Origin: Dissophora ornata
Taxonomy: Eukaryota; Mortierellomycota; Mortierellomycetes; Mortierellales; Mortierellaceae
DNA length: 11,251 nt
NCBI GenBank assembly: GCA_025201705.1
Contig: MU616926.1
Span: 1 to 11,251, forward strand
Direction of reading: 5' to 3'
Shown: in pieces, positions 1 to 8,649 of the stretch
Numbering within the stretch: position 1 is the first letter of the stretch
How the letters are laid out: every line of letters starts with the position of its first letter
Made by a program: the position numbers and the translations under genes
The notes under the pieces: model-generated
Told to the model about the DNA's origin: nothing
The model's database searches: none
Seen by the model: only the letters and a program-made list of their open reading frames with translations

Positions 1-79
<79 letters not shown>

Positions 80-120
80 AAAAAACTTTTTCCCAAAAAA
101 AAAAAAAAAATAATGTCCTG
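1..120. repeat. Poly(A) tract and A-rich low-complexity sequence at the window edge
   Basis: The first 75 bases are all A, followed by a short mixed stretch and another run of about 17 A. No telomere-like repeat unit is visible. The adjacent gene is on the minus strand, so this A run is a poly(T) run downstream of its 3' end and cannot be that gene's poly(A) tail. It may be a natural homopolymer at a contig end or an assembly artefact. Confidence 0.9.
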
Positions 121-486
121 TGGGTTCATCAAGTTTGACGTATAGTCATTTTTAGACTTGACTGAAAAAAAAAGGATCAGAGTGGTAGTATAAAATAACA
201 ACACAAAAAAGAATAGAATGTCAAAGAAATATACAACTCGGTGGTAATAACAAAAAAAAAGAATTCCCCCCCCTTCCGATCAGCAATAACATGCGCAGTC
301 TTAAACAAAACGGATGCGCGAAGCGAAATCGGTTCCCTCAAGGCAAAACGGAGGAGGCGCAAGCAGGGAGAAAGTTGTCGGTGTAGTTTGTTTTTGTCGA
401 AAAGTCTTCGGAGAGGTAGGAAATGATGGTCTCATCTCCGAGACGAGGGGGATAGGGGGGTGTGTGGTCCACTTTGTTGTTGTTCT

Positions 487-2711
487 TTACTCGTTCGCGT
501 AGATCGTAATCGAGTTTGGAGTGGATTGCCAGAACTTGTTGTTGTCCGCAGCATCGTTGGCTGTCAAATTGAATCCGGATGTCAATAGCGAAGTCATCGA
601 CGAAGATGGGAGCGACGATGGGAAGAACTGCATCCCTCCTGTTGCATCATCCTCAGTACCGTCGATACGTGCGTTCTTCTCCATGTTGTTAGAGTCGCCG
701 TCTTCCATATCCATGCCTTGGCCAATAAAGGCATTACCGGCGTCGTTCGAGTGCAAAAACGATGCAATCAAATCGTTCGACTGCTGCTGGAACCTTGCTG
801 CTGCCACTGCCGACCAAAGCTCGTTGGACAGAGAATTCTTTGAAGACATCGGCATGCCCTGGAACCCGTTCTCAGCCTTGGTGGCGTTTGCGGTTGGCTG
901 CTGTGGCTGCGGCTGAAGCAAATTCAGCAACTGCTGTTCATGGTCCAGAGTCGAAGCCGTCACTGGTGGCATTCCCAATCGGGACCGCAGGACGTGACAC
1001 CTCTTCTCGAGGATGTTGAGGAACTTGTACATCTGGCCAGGTCGCATATACTCTACCAGCGTTTGGAATCGAGCATCGTCAAAGATCAGAGACTTGGACG
1101 GTGTGGTGAACGAAGTCGACGATGTGCTGTTCTGGTCCATCATAGACGCAGGCGTTGCATGGTACGGCATGTTGGAAGGCATCTGCAGGCCAGGAGTGCT
1201 CAGACCTCCGAGGGCAGTCGGGGGAAGCGTATAGGCGTTCATATCTGCGTGGGTCATTGGGGAGCACGCGGAGCTGATCGGCGAGAACGTCCCGCCATCG
1301 CTCGTCATCAAAGGCGAACCAACAACAGATGACTGAAAGGTTGGGCTGGTCAAGGCACTAGCCTGGGCAAAGGACTTTGGAGAGGTTGACTGGTCTGAAA
1401 ACGATTCGGAATGAGCGCGCTGCTTATCCGACGAATCATCGCTGGCATCTTCATTGTCGGTTGGCTCTCCGCTCTGTTCCTTTGTAGGAGAGGACACAGA
1501 TTCGTTCTCGATGTCCATGCTTCCCGGCGAGGAGATCGTTGGAGAAGAGGACGACGATGGAGAAGGGGTAGTGTCCTTCTTTGGAGCCAAGACCGCGCGA
1601 TAAGTGGTCGACGTCGGCGTAGGCGCAAGGGTGTAGGGCGCAGACGTATCACGGTGTTGACCCTGGTTCAGCGAAGGCTTTTGGCGGACGTGGAGAGGAC
1701 GATGACCGTTATACTGCTTGAAATACAGGCCGCAGGCGTTGCAGAGCGAGTGCTTGCGGTCCAAGGTTCGGCGCCAGAGCGGAGTTTGCGTGACTTTGCA
1801 ATTAAAGCACTCTAGAGCTCTCGGGGGTCGAGAGCTTTGCTTCTTGGGCTTTTGGGGCTTGGCATTCGCCTTTTGAAGGGCGGCCTCCAGACTCCAAGAG
1901 TCGGTTTTCGTAAGAGATGCTCCAGAGGCAGTGGCGGATGCAGACGTGTTCAAACTCGAAGGGGATAAGCTCAGGGCGGCAGACGATGCCTTGGTCAGGT
2001 CGTATTCTCCAAAGGGGTCTGCGTCATTCATGGTGGTGGTGGTGTGTGACTGAGAAAGTTGTTGTGGATGCTGCTGTTGAGATGCTTGTTGCTGCTGCTG
2101 CTGGAGCTGCAACTGGGCCTGAAGTAGGAGCTTCTGTTGGTATTGCTGCTGTTGAACCTGTTGTTGATGTTTCAGCAACTGCAGACGGAAGTATTCCTGC
2201 TGCTCGGGGGTGGGCTGGAGATCGTCATCGTCGTCAACGGTCGTGGAGATGGAACTCGGAGATTTCCAAGACGAGGCGGTGCTCGAGTATGTGTTCGAAG
2301 GGACGCTCATGAACGAGTGTGTATGGCCTGATTGCTGCTGGTTCAGTCGTTGAAGCTGCTGCAGCTGTTGTAGTGCTTCGAGCGTCTTAGCGCCTAAGAT
2401 AAGCGAAACCGTAAATAAATGGTTAGCTGGTAATTCTATGCAGAGTCATCAACAGCTTGTTCGTTTCGAAGAGTGGGGGGAAGTGCTGTACCTGACATGT
2501 TTTGAAGAATGGTAGTGGCAAGGTCCTGAACAGGAGCATTTGGCTTGTTTGCAGCGTTCTGGAGGATGCGAGCCTTGTTGAGCTGTTGTAGTAGCTTCTC
2601 CGCGAAGGATTGTGTCAAGTTCGAGGAGCTATTGTCGACCGCGGTGCGGCTACCCTTGTTCATGGGCGAGGCGCTCGTAGGCGAGTCGAGGTCCATCTTG
2701 CTAGCCGGCAT
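487..2711 (-). CDS. GATA-type zinc-finger transcription factor (two coding exons, 708 aa)
   Basis: This is a nuclear DNA-binding regulator expected to recognise GATA sites. The coding exons are 2711-2492 and 2393-487; removing the 98-nt intron joins them in frame (2127 nt, 708 residues plus stop TAA). The zinc finger has Cys269, Cys272, Cys291 and Cys294 (CxxC-x18-CxxC) with the motifs TPLWRR and [13 protein letters not shown] basic stretch (about 252-268) precedes it and may act in nuclear import. Residues 31-72 look helical and leucine-rich. Residues 126-131 are acidic, 147-190 are glutamine-rich, and about 310-500 are Ser/Thr/Pro-rich and probably disordered. A second ordered segment at about 510-547 (core [20 protein letters not shown]) has the character of a conserved helical domain. 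The ATG at 2711 is the first AUG of the predicted spliced mRNA. The x18 loop separates it from x17 nitrogen regulators, but I cannot assign an orthologue. The reading frame is intact. Confidence 0.93.
2055..2185 (-). repeat. Glutamine-codon repeat (CAG/CAA-rich) inside the GATA gene
   Basis: Runs of CAG and CAA codons encode a glutamine-rich stretch with scattered Leu, covering about residues 147-190 of the GATA protein. The mix of CAA and CAG limits slippage, but the tract is likely to vary in length between strains. Such tracts commonly act in protein contacts or transcriptional activation. Confidence 0.85.
2394..2491 (-). other. Coding intron of the GATA factor gene (98 nt)
   Basis: Read on the minus strand, the intron has donor G|GTACAG, branch-site-like GCTAACC (about 2421-2427) and acceptor ATCTTAG. 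The branch A lies about 30 nt before the acceptor. The intron interrupts a Gly codon (phase 1). Splicing joins exon 1, which ends in ILQNMS, to the glutamine-rich exon 2 without a stop codon. It adds 27 in-frame residues ahead of the Met at 2310, which would otherwise look like the start. Confidence 0.88.
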
Positions 2712-2799
2712 ATCGACAGTAGTAAGTGTAGTAAAATGTGTGGCTAGACTAGGGTGTGGAGTGCACCGCGAGAGTGAGAGAAAATAGAAGGGGTTGCGC

Positions 2800-3296
2800 C
2801 TGAGGGATGAGAATATGCACAGGAGGAGCGTTAGTTGGTGATGCAAGATCGATGAGGAAAATAAAAATTATGCAACGATGAGAATGAACGAGGGAGGAAG
2901 AAGGAAGAAAGGTGTGTGGATGCATGGATCGCATTTTTAGGTTCCAGGTCCAGACCAAGGTTCATAGGAGGGGGGACACAAACAAAAAGCACGCCATCTT
3001 GGCGGAACAGACCAGACAACCGAGAGTCTGTGGAGTACATTCGCTGAATAATATGTGCAACAGACACACGGACGCTCTGCCATACGGACAAACAGGGGGG
3101 GAATCTACAAACATCACAAGGCTGTCTGATCTATGCTGCGTGGTCTGAAAATGAGGGCTAGGGGGGACAACAAAACCGGGGGGCATTGTACTGCCATGCC
3201 GCTTTGCGCAAGCAGGTTCGGGCGAGCAGTTATCCTCGACCGCCAATGTGTAGAGATAGAAAGGGAGGGAGGAGGGAAGACAGCGGTGTCGCTTAC
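2800..3296 (-). other. Probable 5'-UTR intron of the GATA factor gene (497 nt)
   Basis: On the minus strand there is a strong donor (AAAAG|GTAAGC), a branch site ACTAACG with its branch A at 2831, and a pyrimidine-rich acceptor CATCCCTCAG|G 30 nt later. The predicted flanking untranslated exons (about 3600-3297 and 2799-2712, roughly 390 nt) contain no ATG on the minus strand, while the intron contains several. That matches a spliced leader that keeps upstream AUGs out of the mRNA. The intron length is large for a fungus. Confidence 0.65.
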
Positions 3297-3630
3297 CTTT
3301 TAGATCAGCGGTGGGAAGGACAATGGACGGCGGCAAGAAGAGATAGTTTGCAGAATGCTTAAACTATCGAGCCAAGTCGTGCAGGTGGGAGTGTCGACAA
3401 ACTGTAGCAGGAGAGTGGGGAGGGTAAAACGTTGCCAAACAGCAGAGTAAGAAGCAGTTGGCGGAGCAGGGTTGTGAGTTGCGAAGCAGGAAAAAGAGGG
3501 TGGTTGTGTAAGAACGGCGGCGATTGAAGAAGAGCAGGAGGGATTGAGGGCTCGAAGAGGATGAAGAAGAGTGGGAAAGGGGGGAGCAGAGGTTCGACGT
3601 TTTTCGCCGACTTTTAAAAAGTTTTAAACG
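3297..3630 (-). promoter_or_regulatory. Promoter and pyrimidine-rich first untranslated exon of the GATA gene
   Basis: The minus strand from 3600 to 3297 is strongly C/T-rich and free of ATG, as expected of a fungal transcription start zone and leader. Just upstream, at 3611-3628, is an AT-rich TTTAAAA-type element that could serve as the core promoter. The transcription start itself is inferred, not seen. Confidence 0.5.
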
Positions 3631-4140
3631 AGCAAGCAGTGTCTCGCCCTTCCAGTCGGATGTTTGTACGGGTCATATATTTCTTCCGCTCGCGGGTGTG
3701 CCATGCTCTCTGTGTAAACAATGCGCACGACAAAAAAAAAACAAAGACAGTTTCGATTGAGTAGTCCGGACAGTTGATTGATGACCACTGAATAATATAT
3801 TTTGAGTCTACAGGGTAAAGACAAAAAATAAACTTGTCGTCTGAGAGCAGACGCGCCGCAGTGCATAATCCCTGTACTGGGCATCCAGTCTAAGGCCCAA
3901 GGCTGTTGGGGAAAATACATTTCTGACTGTCGATAGAGATAGACATGCTCTCGAGCAGCACCAGTTGAGCGAGGTCTAGCACTCTTGCAGGATGGGTACT
4001 CTCGCGTCCTTTCTCCGATCTTGCTTTGTCTAATCTCACTTCCGATATCAGTACAAGTACAAGAGGCTAGTAGGCTAGTTTGCCGCACTTTTTCAGGAGC
4101 ACGATAGGCAGACGATATTGTAATTGAGGTCAGGGGAACT
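3631..4140. other. Intergenic region without a recognisable gene
   Basis: A long minus-strand open frame exists here, but it has poor composition and no recognisable motif, and I do not support it as a gene. GATA-type sites (HGATAR) occur as a tandem pair at 3931-3942 and singly at 4102-4107. I found no tRNA or terminator signature. Confidence 0.6.
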
Positions 4141-4223
4141 TGTCAAGGGTACACATGAAAAAAAAAAAAGAAGGATGACGGGCCTTCTTCTGGCGGACCA
4201 CTCAAAAAACGAGATGGCGTTGG

Positions 4224-4400
4224 CCAATCAGATTTCAGGAATCCACACAATCTCGAAAAAAACGCGTCATTTTCTACCGCTTACAGAGAGTTAAGGGCGA
4301 GGACCAATCTCTTCCATTCGCGTTATAAAAGTTGGCCCTTGGCTGGCTCTCTTCAATTTTTTTAAATCCTTCATTTCTTTCTGAGCAGTGAGTGACCACA
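4224..4400 (+). promoter_or_regulatory. Strong RNA polymerase II-type promoter without an intact downstream gene
   Basis: CCAAT boxes lie at 4224-4228 and 4304-4308, followed by TATAAAA at 4324-4330. A pyrimidine-rich leader follows at about 4345-4385 and ends in GAGCA|GTGAGT, which resembles a splice donor. A second possible start is an ATG followed directly by GTATGA (about 4427), the ATG|intron arrangement found in some highly expressed fungal genes. No convincing coding exon follows. The arrangement fits a promoter whose gene has decayed or been lost, or a noncoding transcript. Confidence 0.5.
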
Positions 4401-4446
4401 GGTCCTTCAGCCATTACTAGGGTCAAATGGTATGATTGGAAGACTA

Positions 4447-4457
4447 GGGGGGGGGGG
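4447..4457. repeat. G homopolymer, 11 nt
   Basis: Eleven consecutive G residues, just downstream of the orphan promoter. A 9-G run also occurs at 10188-10196. Such runs are prone to slippage and to sequencing error. Confidence 0.9.
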
Positions 4458-4566
4458 CGAAGACAAGAGGATTCAAAGAACAGCGGAGAGCAATTTACGG
4501 CTCTAAACGCTGAAGAAAATTGATCAAACGCCAGAAGGTTCTTGTTACAAGCTGTGTTTATGGACC

Positions 4567-4990
4567 TTAAGGTCGTTCCTTTCTCAAAAAGGACTGCATG
4601 ACCTTGGAGTCATTGTCCTTGCTTTCAAAGGCTATTACGGTAGACACATGCCCATGGATGCTTCCAGTGCTCATAAGCATGAATTTATCCTCTCGCATGC
4701 ATTATTCATTTGGGACATGGGTCCTCCGTGAGTTTTTCACCTTCTCCACTTTTTCGTATCCTAAGGAATTTGAGCGTCTCGGACCAACCGAAAAGAGAAT
4801 TGGGGGGTGGATTTGATTTCGCACCACTACTGGGCTTCAAAATTTGCCATAAACAAAACGCCATGTCAATAGACCTGCAAGCTAGGAGAGGATGGGTCTC
4901 TCGGACAAGCAGGGGTTGGATGGAAGTGGTGTCTGATTCATTCCACCGCATAATTGATAATTTAAGAAACATAAAAGCTAGATGGTGAAA
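4567..4990 (-). pseudogene. Unidentified decayed coding remnant
   Basis: Two minus-strand open frames abut with a frame change. The upstream piece (about 4990-4706) ends with the charged stretch LRIRKSGEGEKLTEDPCPK. The downstream piece (4698-4567, 43 codons from an ATG) contains STGSIHGHVSTVIAFESKD and ends in FLRKERP. Composition and codon choice in both look protein-coding, and a one-base shift near 4700 would join them. I do not recognise the family. It could also be chance open reading; there is no clear start or promoter on the minus strand. Confidence 0.3.
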
Positions 4991-5431
4991 TGCACGCTTT
5001 GTGTTTTGTTGATGCCATTTAAACACGTTTTCGCGCTTGTCTGAGAAAAATTGATCATCTTGAGTTTCGGAAAGAAGGTCGGCTCCGTCTGATTATGCAT
5101 GCATGTCTATTTATGAGGGTGATGTGTGGTGCCAATATGAAGGTGGGGCTGGTTTTTGACCTTTGAGGTACAACGAAGGAGCAAGAAAAATAATAAGGGG
5201 CCCAGTCTCCCTCCAACTCCCTCCAACTCGGTGCTCTTTGCTCAGGGGAGGGACGGGTCTATTCCATGAAGGATCGAGGACGAGGCCGTTTATTTTTATT
5301 ATTCTCGTGCACAACATGTCTTTGTCCCGTTTGCAAACAACAATCTGTTGTACTGTACTCCGCTGCCGCTGTGCTCTTACCAATCATTCGCCTCCTTGTC
5401 TTCGGTTGCTGCTCTTCCCTTCATAGTCTAC
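4991..5431. other. Intergenic region with short tandem repeat and leader-like 3' end
   Basis: A 10-bp unit, CTCCCTCCAA, is repeated twice in tandem at about 5207-5228. From about 5380 a CCAAT motif and a C/T-rich stretch lead to the ATG at 5432, like a fungal promoter and leader. Otherwise I see no gene here. Confidence 0.5.
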
Positions 5432-5533
5432 ATGTCGGAACAACAAAGACCGATAAACAACCCAGTGTTGGTGTGTCACAAGTTGAGGAATCATGAGTAC
5501 CATAGGGCTGAAATCTCCGAAATCTTCGACTGA
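5432..5533 (+). CDS. Short hypothetical ORF or truncated gene start (33 aa)
   Basis: An ATG follows a pyrimidine-rich leader and opens a 33-codon frame that begins MSEQQRPINN, ends HRAEISEIFD and stops at TGA. The leader and the hydrophilic, codon-like sequence look like a genuine gene start. The product is very short and resembles nothing I know. It is probably the first exon or 5' stub of a gene whose body is lost. The Hsp70-like remnant 100 nt downstream is on the same strand and could be the other end of that gene, but nothing proves this. Confidence 0.3.
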   Translation: MSEQQRPINNPVLVCHKLRNHEYHRAEISEIFD

Positions 5534-5632
5534 GGCGACTCTGTCAATCTGTGAAGGATATTCATCTATTCTAGAGACGACTCCTACTGTTGTGAAGGGT
5601 AAATCATTTTAGCAGTGCAAACGTGATAATGC

Positions 5633-5982
5633 ACTAGAGAGCAGCTCTACAACGGTAGAAGCGTAACCAAGGCAAAGAGCTACTATACCAATACGTTCAT
5701 CAACCCGTCCGAAGATGTTGCGCTATCTAAAGGGGCATTGCGTTTTAATATTGGGTTTAGCTGCATTTATGAACGGGTGCTTACGTGACGAGAGCGTGTC
5801 TGCACACTTGCAGGCACAGCTCATTTTATCCAGAGGTGGGCACGGCAAAATGCATTCTTGCAAGGATCTATAATTCCGCGGTAGTCGTGTCAGCAGTCGT
5901 TTTTGATCTCGCTTTAACAGTAATTACAAACGAAACACAGGATTGGATCAAACGACTGGCCATGTCTGTTAAAACACAATAG
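5633..5982 (+). pseudogene. Remnant resembling the C-terminal part of Hsp70-like (actin-fold ATPase) proteins
   Basis: The first frame (about 5633-5785) reads FINPSEDVALSKGALRFNIG and then IYERVLT before a TGA. This recalls the Hsp70-like segment in which a Pro-x-x-x-x-A-V/L motif precedes a Gly-Ala dipeptide, a hydrophobic stretch and a Ser-Arg-x-x pattern. In another frame, 5818-5982 contains SSFYPEVGTAKCILARIYNS, similar in style to the beta-rich substrate-binding part that follows. The ATPase half and about 60 linking residues are missing, and a frameshift separates the pieces, so it cannot make a working chaperone. The family call rests on recalled pattern resemblance only. Confidence 0.35.
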
Positions 5983-6619
5983 CGGATCAAGAGTTGTGTA
6001 GCTTGTGTTGACATGGTATAGTGCGCCGCATGACAAAAAAAACCCCCACCCCTGTCCCATAGAGTCATGGTCTTTGCCAAAAAACAACAAAAAGATCGCA
6101 AGTCAATGAGTGTTAAACTCGCGTTCTGGACTTAATAGAGTGTCAAAAAAACAAACTCGCTTCACACCAGAGGCTCCCGTTGCATCGATGGTAGATGTCG
6201 AAAGCTAAAAGGTGGTTCCAGTGATAGTGCTCACTACCTATCACATAACGTCTTTTGCCACACAGCACCGAGAAAGATTTTTTTTCGAGAGTTTCTCACC
6301 GCGTTTCTGTTCCAGTTGCTTTGTTTTTCTGCCCGCCAAAGGAGTGTCTTTGAATTTGGTTCTCCAATGGTGCAGCAATTGCCTTTTGCTGTGTGAGTGA
6401 GTAGTGTGCAACTACCAGGAGAGGCGGTGTTTGACTGAGAATGAGTATGCTCTTTTTTCAAACAAGCTCTAGGCATTTGAAAAGCCCGTCGCAATAGTAA
6501 ATAAAACTCCGTCTCGCCGCGCATCTTCTTGTAAAAAATAATCCTCACCGCTGCCCCACCTCAAGTACAGTACTTTGCATCCCAATCGTTGCACATATAC
6601 ACGGAAGCATTTAGACGTC
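5983..6619. other. Noncoding region; promoter-like 3' end
   Basis: No convincing gene is visible on either strand. Short A and T homopolymers and a poly(C)-like run lie near 6040. A TATA-like AATAAAA occurs at about 6498-6504, and from there to 6619 the plus strand contains no ATG, consistent with a leader for the ORF at 6620. Confidence 0.45.
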
Positions 6620-6949
6620 ATGTCCTGGAGATTCGCGCTCAGGTTCAGCATTTCGCTGGCGTTGGGGTTGGTTGTGGATCCCGTGCCGTTGATTATAGCT
6701 GGGCCCGTAACTATGCTTGCTGCAAAGTTTATACATGACGAGGCAACCTCAACATTTTTCTGGGATTTGGGCCGAGATATCCTACTGACAGGTGCCACTG
6801 CTGGGTTGATTAACCCGGCATCCGCGAGCCTCGCTTCGACTATCATGAAAAATATTGCTTCGGCCGCAGGACGAATCGCTATCCAAAACGCAGAGACAAT
6901 CCTCTCGATGCTTCTGAGCCTCTGTGAAAAAGGCATCTCCTTCCTGTAG
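6620..6949 (+). CDS. Small hydrophobic hypothetical protein (109 aa)
   Basis: The function is unknown and I recognise no family. The ATG at 6620 is the first on this strand after a TATA-like element about 120 nt upstream. Residues 6-37 are strongly hydrophobic with a central Asp-Pro (core SLALGLVVDPVPLIIAGPV) and could form a membrane hairpin or a signal-anchor. A Gly/Ala-rich segment at 53-75 (LTGATAGLINPASASL) and an amphipathic helix-like C-terminus (about 71-102) follow. There is one Cys near the end and no zinc or catalytic motif. A 200-codon open frame also lies opposite on the minus strand. The plus frame is preferred because it starts with ATG and has a plausible leader. The ORF could be a young or decaying gene. 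Confidence 0.4.
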   Translation: MSWRFALRFSISLALGLVVDPVPLIIAGPVTMLAAKFIHDEATSTFFWDLGRDILLTGATAGLINPASASLASTIMKNIASAAGRIAIQNAETILSMLLSLCEKGISFL

Positions 6950-7384
6950 AAGGTCGGCACAACCGTCGTTGTAGCTGCAATCGCACTATACAACCATGAT
7001 AAGATAATGTCAAATGAATAGGCAGACAGACAACGACGCATCGCCGACATGTGTTTCGAGATGGTGGCCACCGCTACCACCACTTTTGCTGCAACTTTTC
7101 GTTTTTAAAAAGATAGCACCATTGACAGCCTCGAGCTTGTGCACAGAATCTGAATATTATGCATCTACCCAACGCGCTTCTCAACAAAAGAACCCCAAAA
7201 TAAAATACGCGTTTACCTTTCCTTCATCTCCCTCCTCCGCGCCTCCTCACCCTCCCCATGGACCTCAATGAACCTCTAACCCCCTCCCGAACAGGAATCT
7301 GTTCAACAGGATGGCAGCGCAGTCCTTGGCCCCACAGCTCGTGGAAAGATAAAACAATTGGCTCCAGAGATTCTCGAAAAGATG

Positions 7385-7472
7385 GTGTGTACCTTCGTGG
7401 GTCGTTAGGGGTTTTTCACGGGGTATATTTGCTGAATATTGTTGGCCTCTAATACGTATCCGTGTGATCTAG
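7385..7472 (+). other. Probable intron in the 5' part of the transposase gene (88 nt)
   Basis: Donor ATG|GTGTGT, branch-like CTCTAATACG at about 7447-7456 and acceptor GATCTAG. The exons join in phase 0, so LAPEILEKM continues into RLEESLMPSADGN. The phase match supports the call, but the upstream exon is itself uncertain: its frame differs from that of the ATG at 7258 by one base near 7295. Confidence 0.45.
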
Positions 7473-8028
7473 AGACTAGAGGAGTCGTTGATGCCGTCTG
7501 CCGATGGCAACACTGTTGAAAATAGCATCGACGACATCAGTTATACCCCGATTTTCGGTACTTCTAAGGCGGATGGCGATGCTGATGATGCCAGCCTCGC
7601 TGAAGATGTAGGCGGCGTCGTTGATGATACTCTTGCGGTCAGCGGTGTTTCAATCTTGGCATGTATTGCATACCTATTCGATTGTATATCTTGTAATGTG
7701 CGGCGTGAGGCTCCAGTATTCTGATGCATCGTCATAGCCGTTGAAGGAGATAATAACAGCAGGCCACAACGCTGTAGTACTGCGGGAGGCCCTGCACCAC
7801 GACGGGTTTGTCCTACGCGCAGCCAAGCGATATATTCCTAAAGTGCCGCAAGTCGAAGGCGAGGTGGCGCAAGTCAACTGAGAGGATGGGCTGTTTGAGG
7901 TCTTTAGTGAAGATACGGTGCAGTTCTATTTTCCTGTGGTGGAGTTCCTTCCCTGGCGTAAAGCGCATCAAGCGACCATCAGCACAAGCTATGTTCACAA
8001 TGACACGTACGACCACGCCTAAAGCGAC

Positions 8029-8244
8029 TGCATGAACTATACTTTTTATTGCTAACGTTCTGGCAACATCACAGAACGTAAGGGCCGAGTCAAGGGTGGA
8101 AAATCCGGCAAACCGAGGATCAGGAAAGGCGATATGAAGATAGGGTGCCGAGCTGCAATGTTCGCTTTGGCAATGAAGAAGAGGCTAGCAAACGGCTTAA
8201 TGGAAGACACCTACCACATCGAATACAGGAATCAGCACAACCAC
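8029..8244 (+). other. FAR1-type (WRKY-GCM1-like) zinc finger of the transposase
   Basis: In one reading frame, Cys codons lie at 8029, 8050 and 8146 and a His-Asn-His lies at 8236-8244, giving C-x6-C-x31-C-x29-H-x-H. The context is Lys/Arg-rich (ITERKGRVKGGKSGKPRIRK), followed by GCRAAMF and NQHNHTLG. This matches the DNA-binding fold shared by plant FAR1/FHY3 and many MULE transposases. A TAA stop at 8053 breaks it right after the second Cys. Confidence 0.75.
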
Positions 8245-8649
8245 ACCTTGGGCAGTCTGACGGATATTGGGACCCGCCAAAAGTCGTCCATCATTAAGGC
8301 AGCAATCAGAAGTCTCATCTTGCAAGGACCGATAATCCAGCGCATTATGCAACAACTCATCATGGATTACGACAAGTTCGCCCAGATTGTGCGCGAAGGC
8401 GGGCAGGAACTAACGAGGGACGCCTTTGTCGCGTATGATGTTGTATATAACATTTGGTATCAGATTACAACAGCGGCCATGAGGAAAGGCCCTGGCCCAA
8501 CCTTGGCCGCAATAAAATGGATGGGGGAGTTCGAAGCGAGCAAGGGCTTCACATACTATGACCGCGGCGACCGCACCAACGGTTTGTATTTCGGATTCTC
8601 TTCACTGCGGCAGCTGGAACAATTGAAGGTCCATGGCCGAGTGCTATGC

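Noticed and set aside
487..2331. Plus-strand and alternative-frame open readings across the GATA gene
   Set aside because: They are shadows of a repetitive, Gln/Ser/Pro-rich coding sequence and contain no domain signature.
2436..2846. Upstream start for the GATA protein beginning at 2846
   Set aside because: That start is not an ATG and lies inside the predicted 5'-UTR intron. The ATG at 2711 is the first AUG of the spliced leader.
3624..4088. 154-codon minus-strand frame
   Set aside because: Its composition is irregular, there is no recognisable motif, and it lies in what looks like the upstream region of the GATA gene.
3931..4120. GATA motifs taken as proof of autoregulation
   Set aside because: The motif is short and occurs often by chance, so it is kept only as a low-interest observation.
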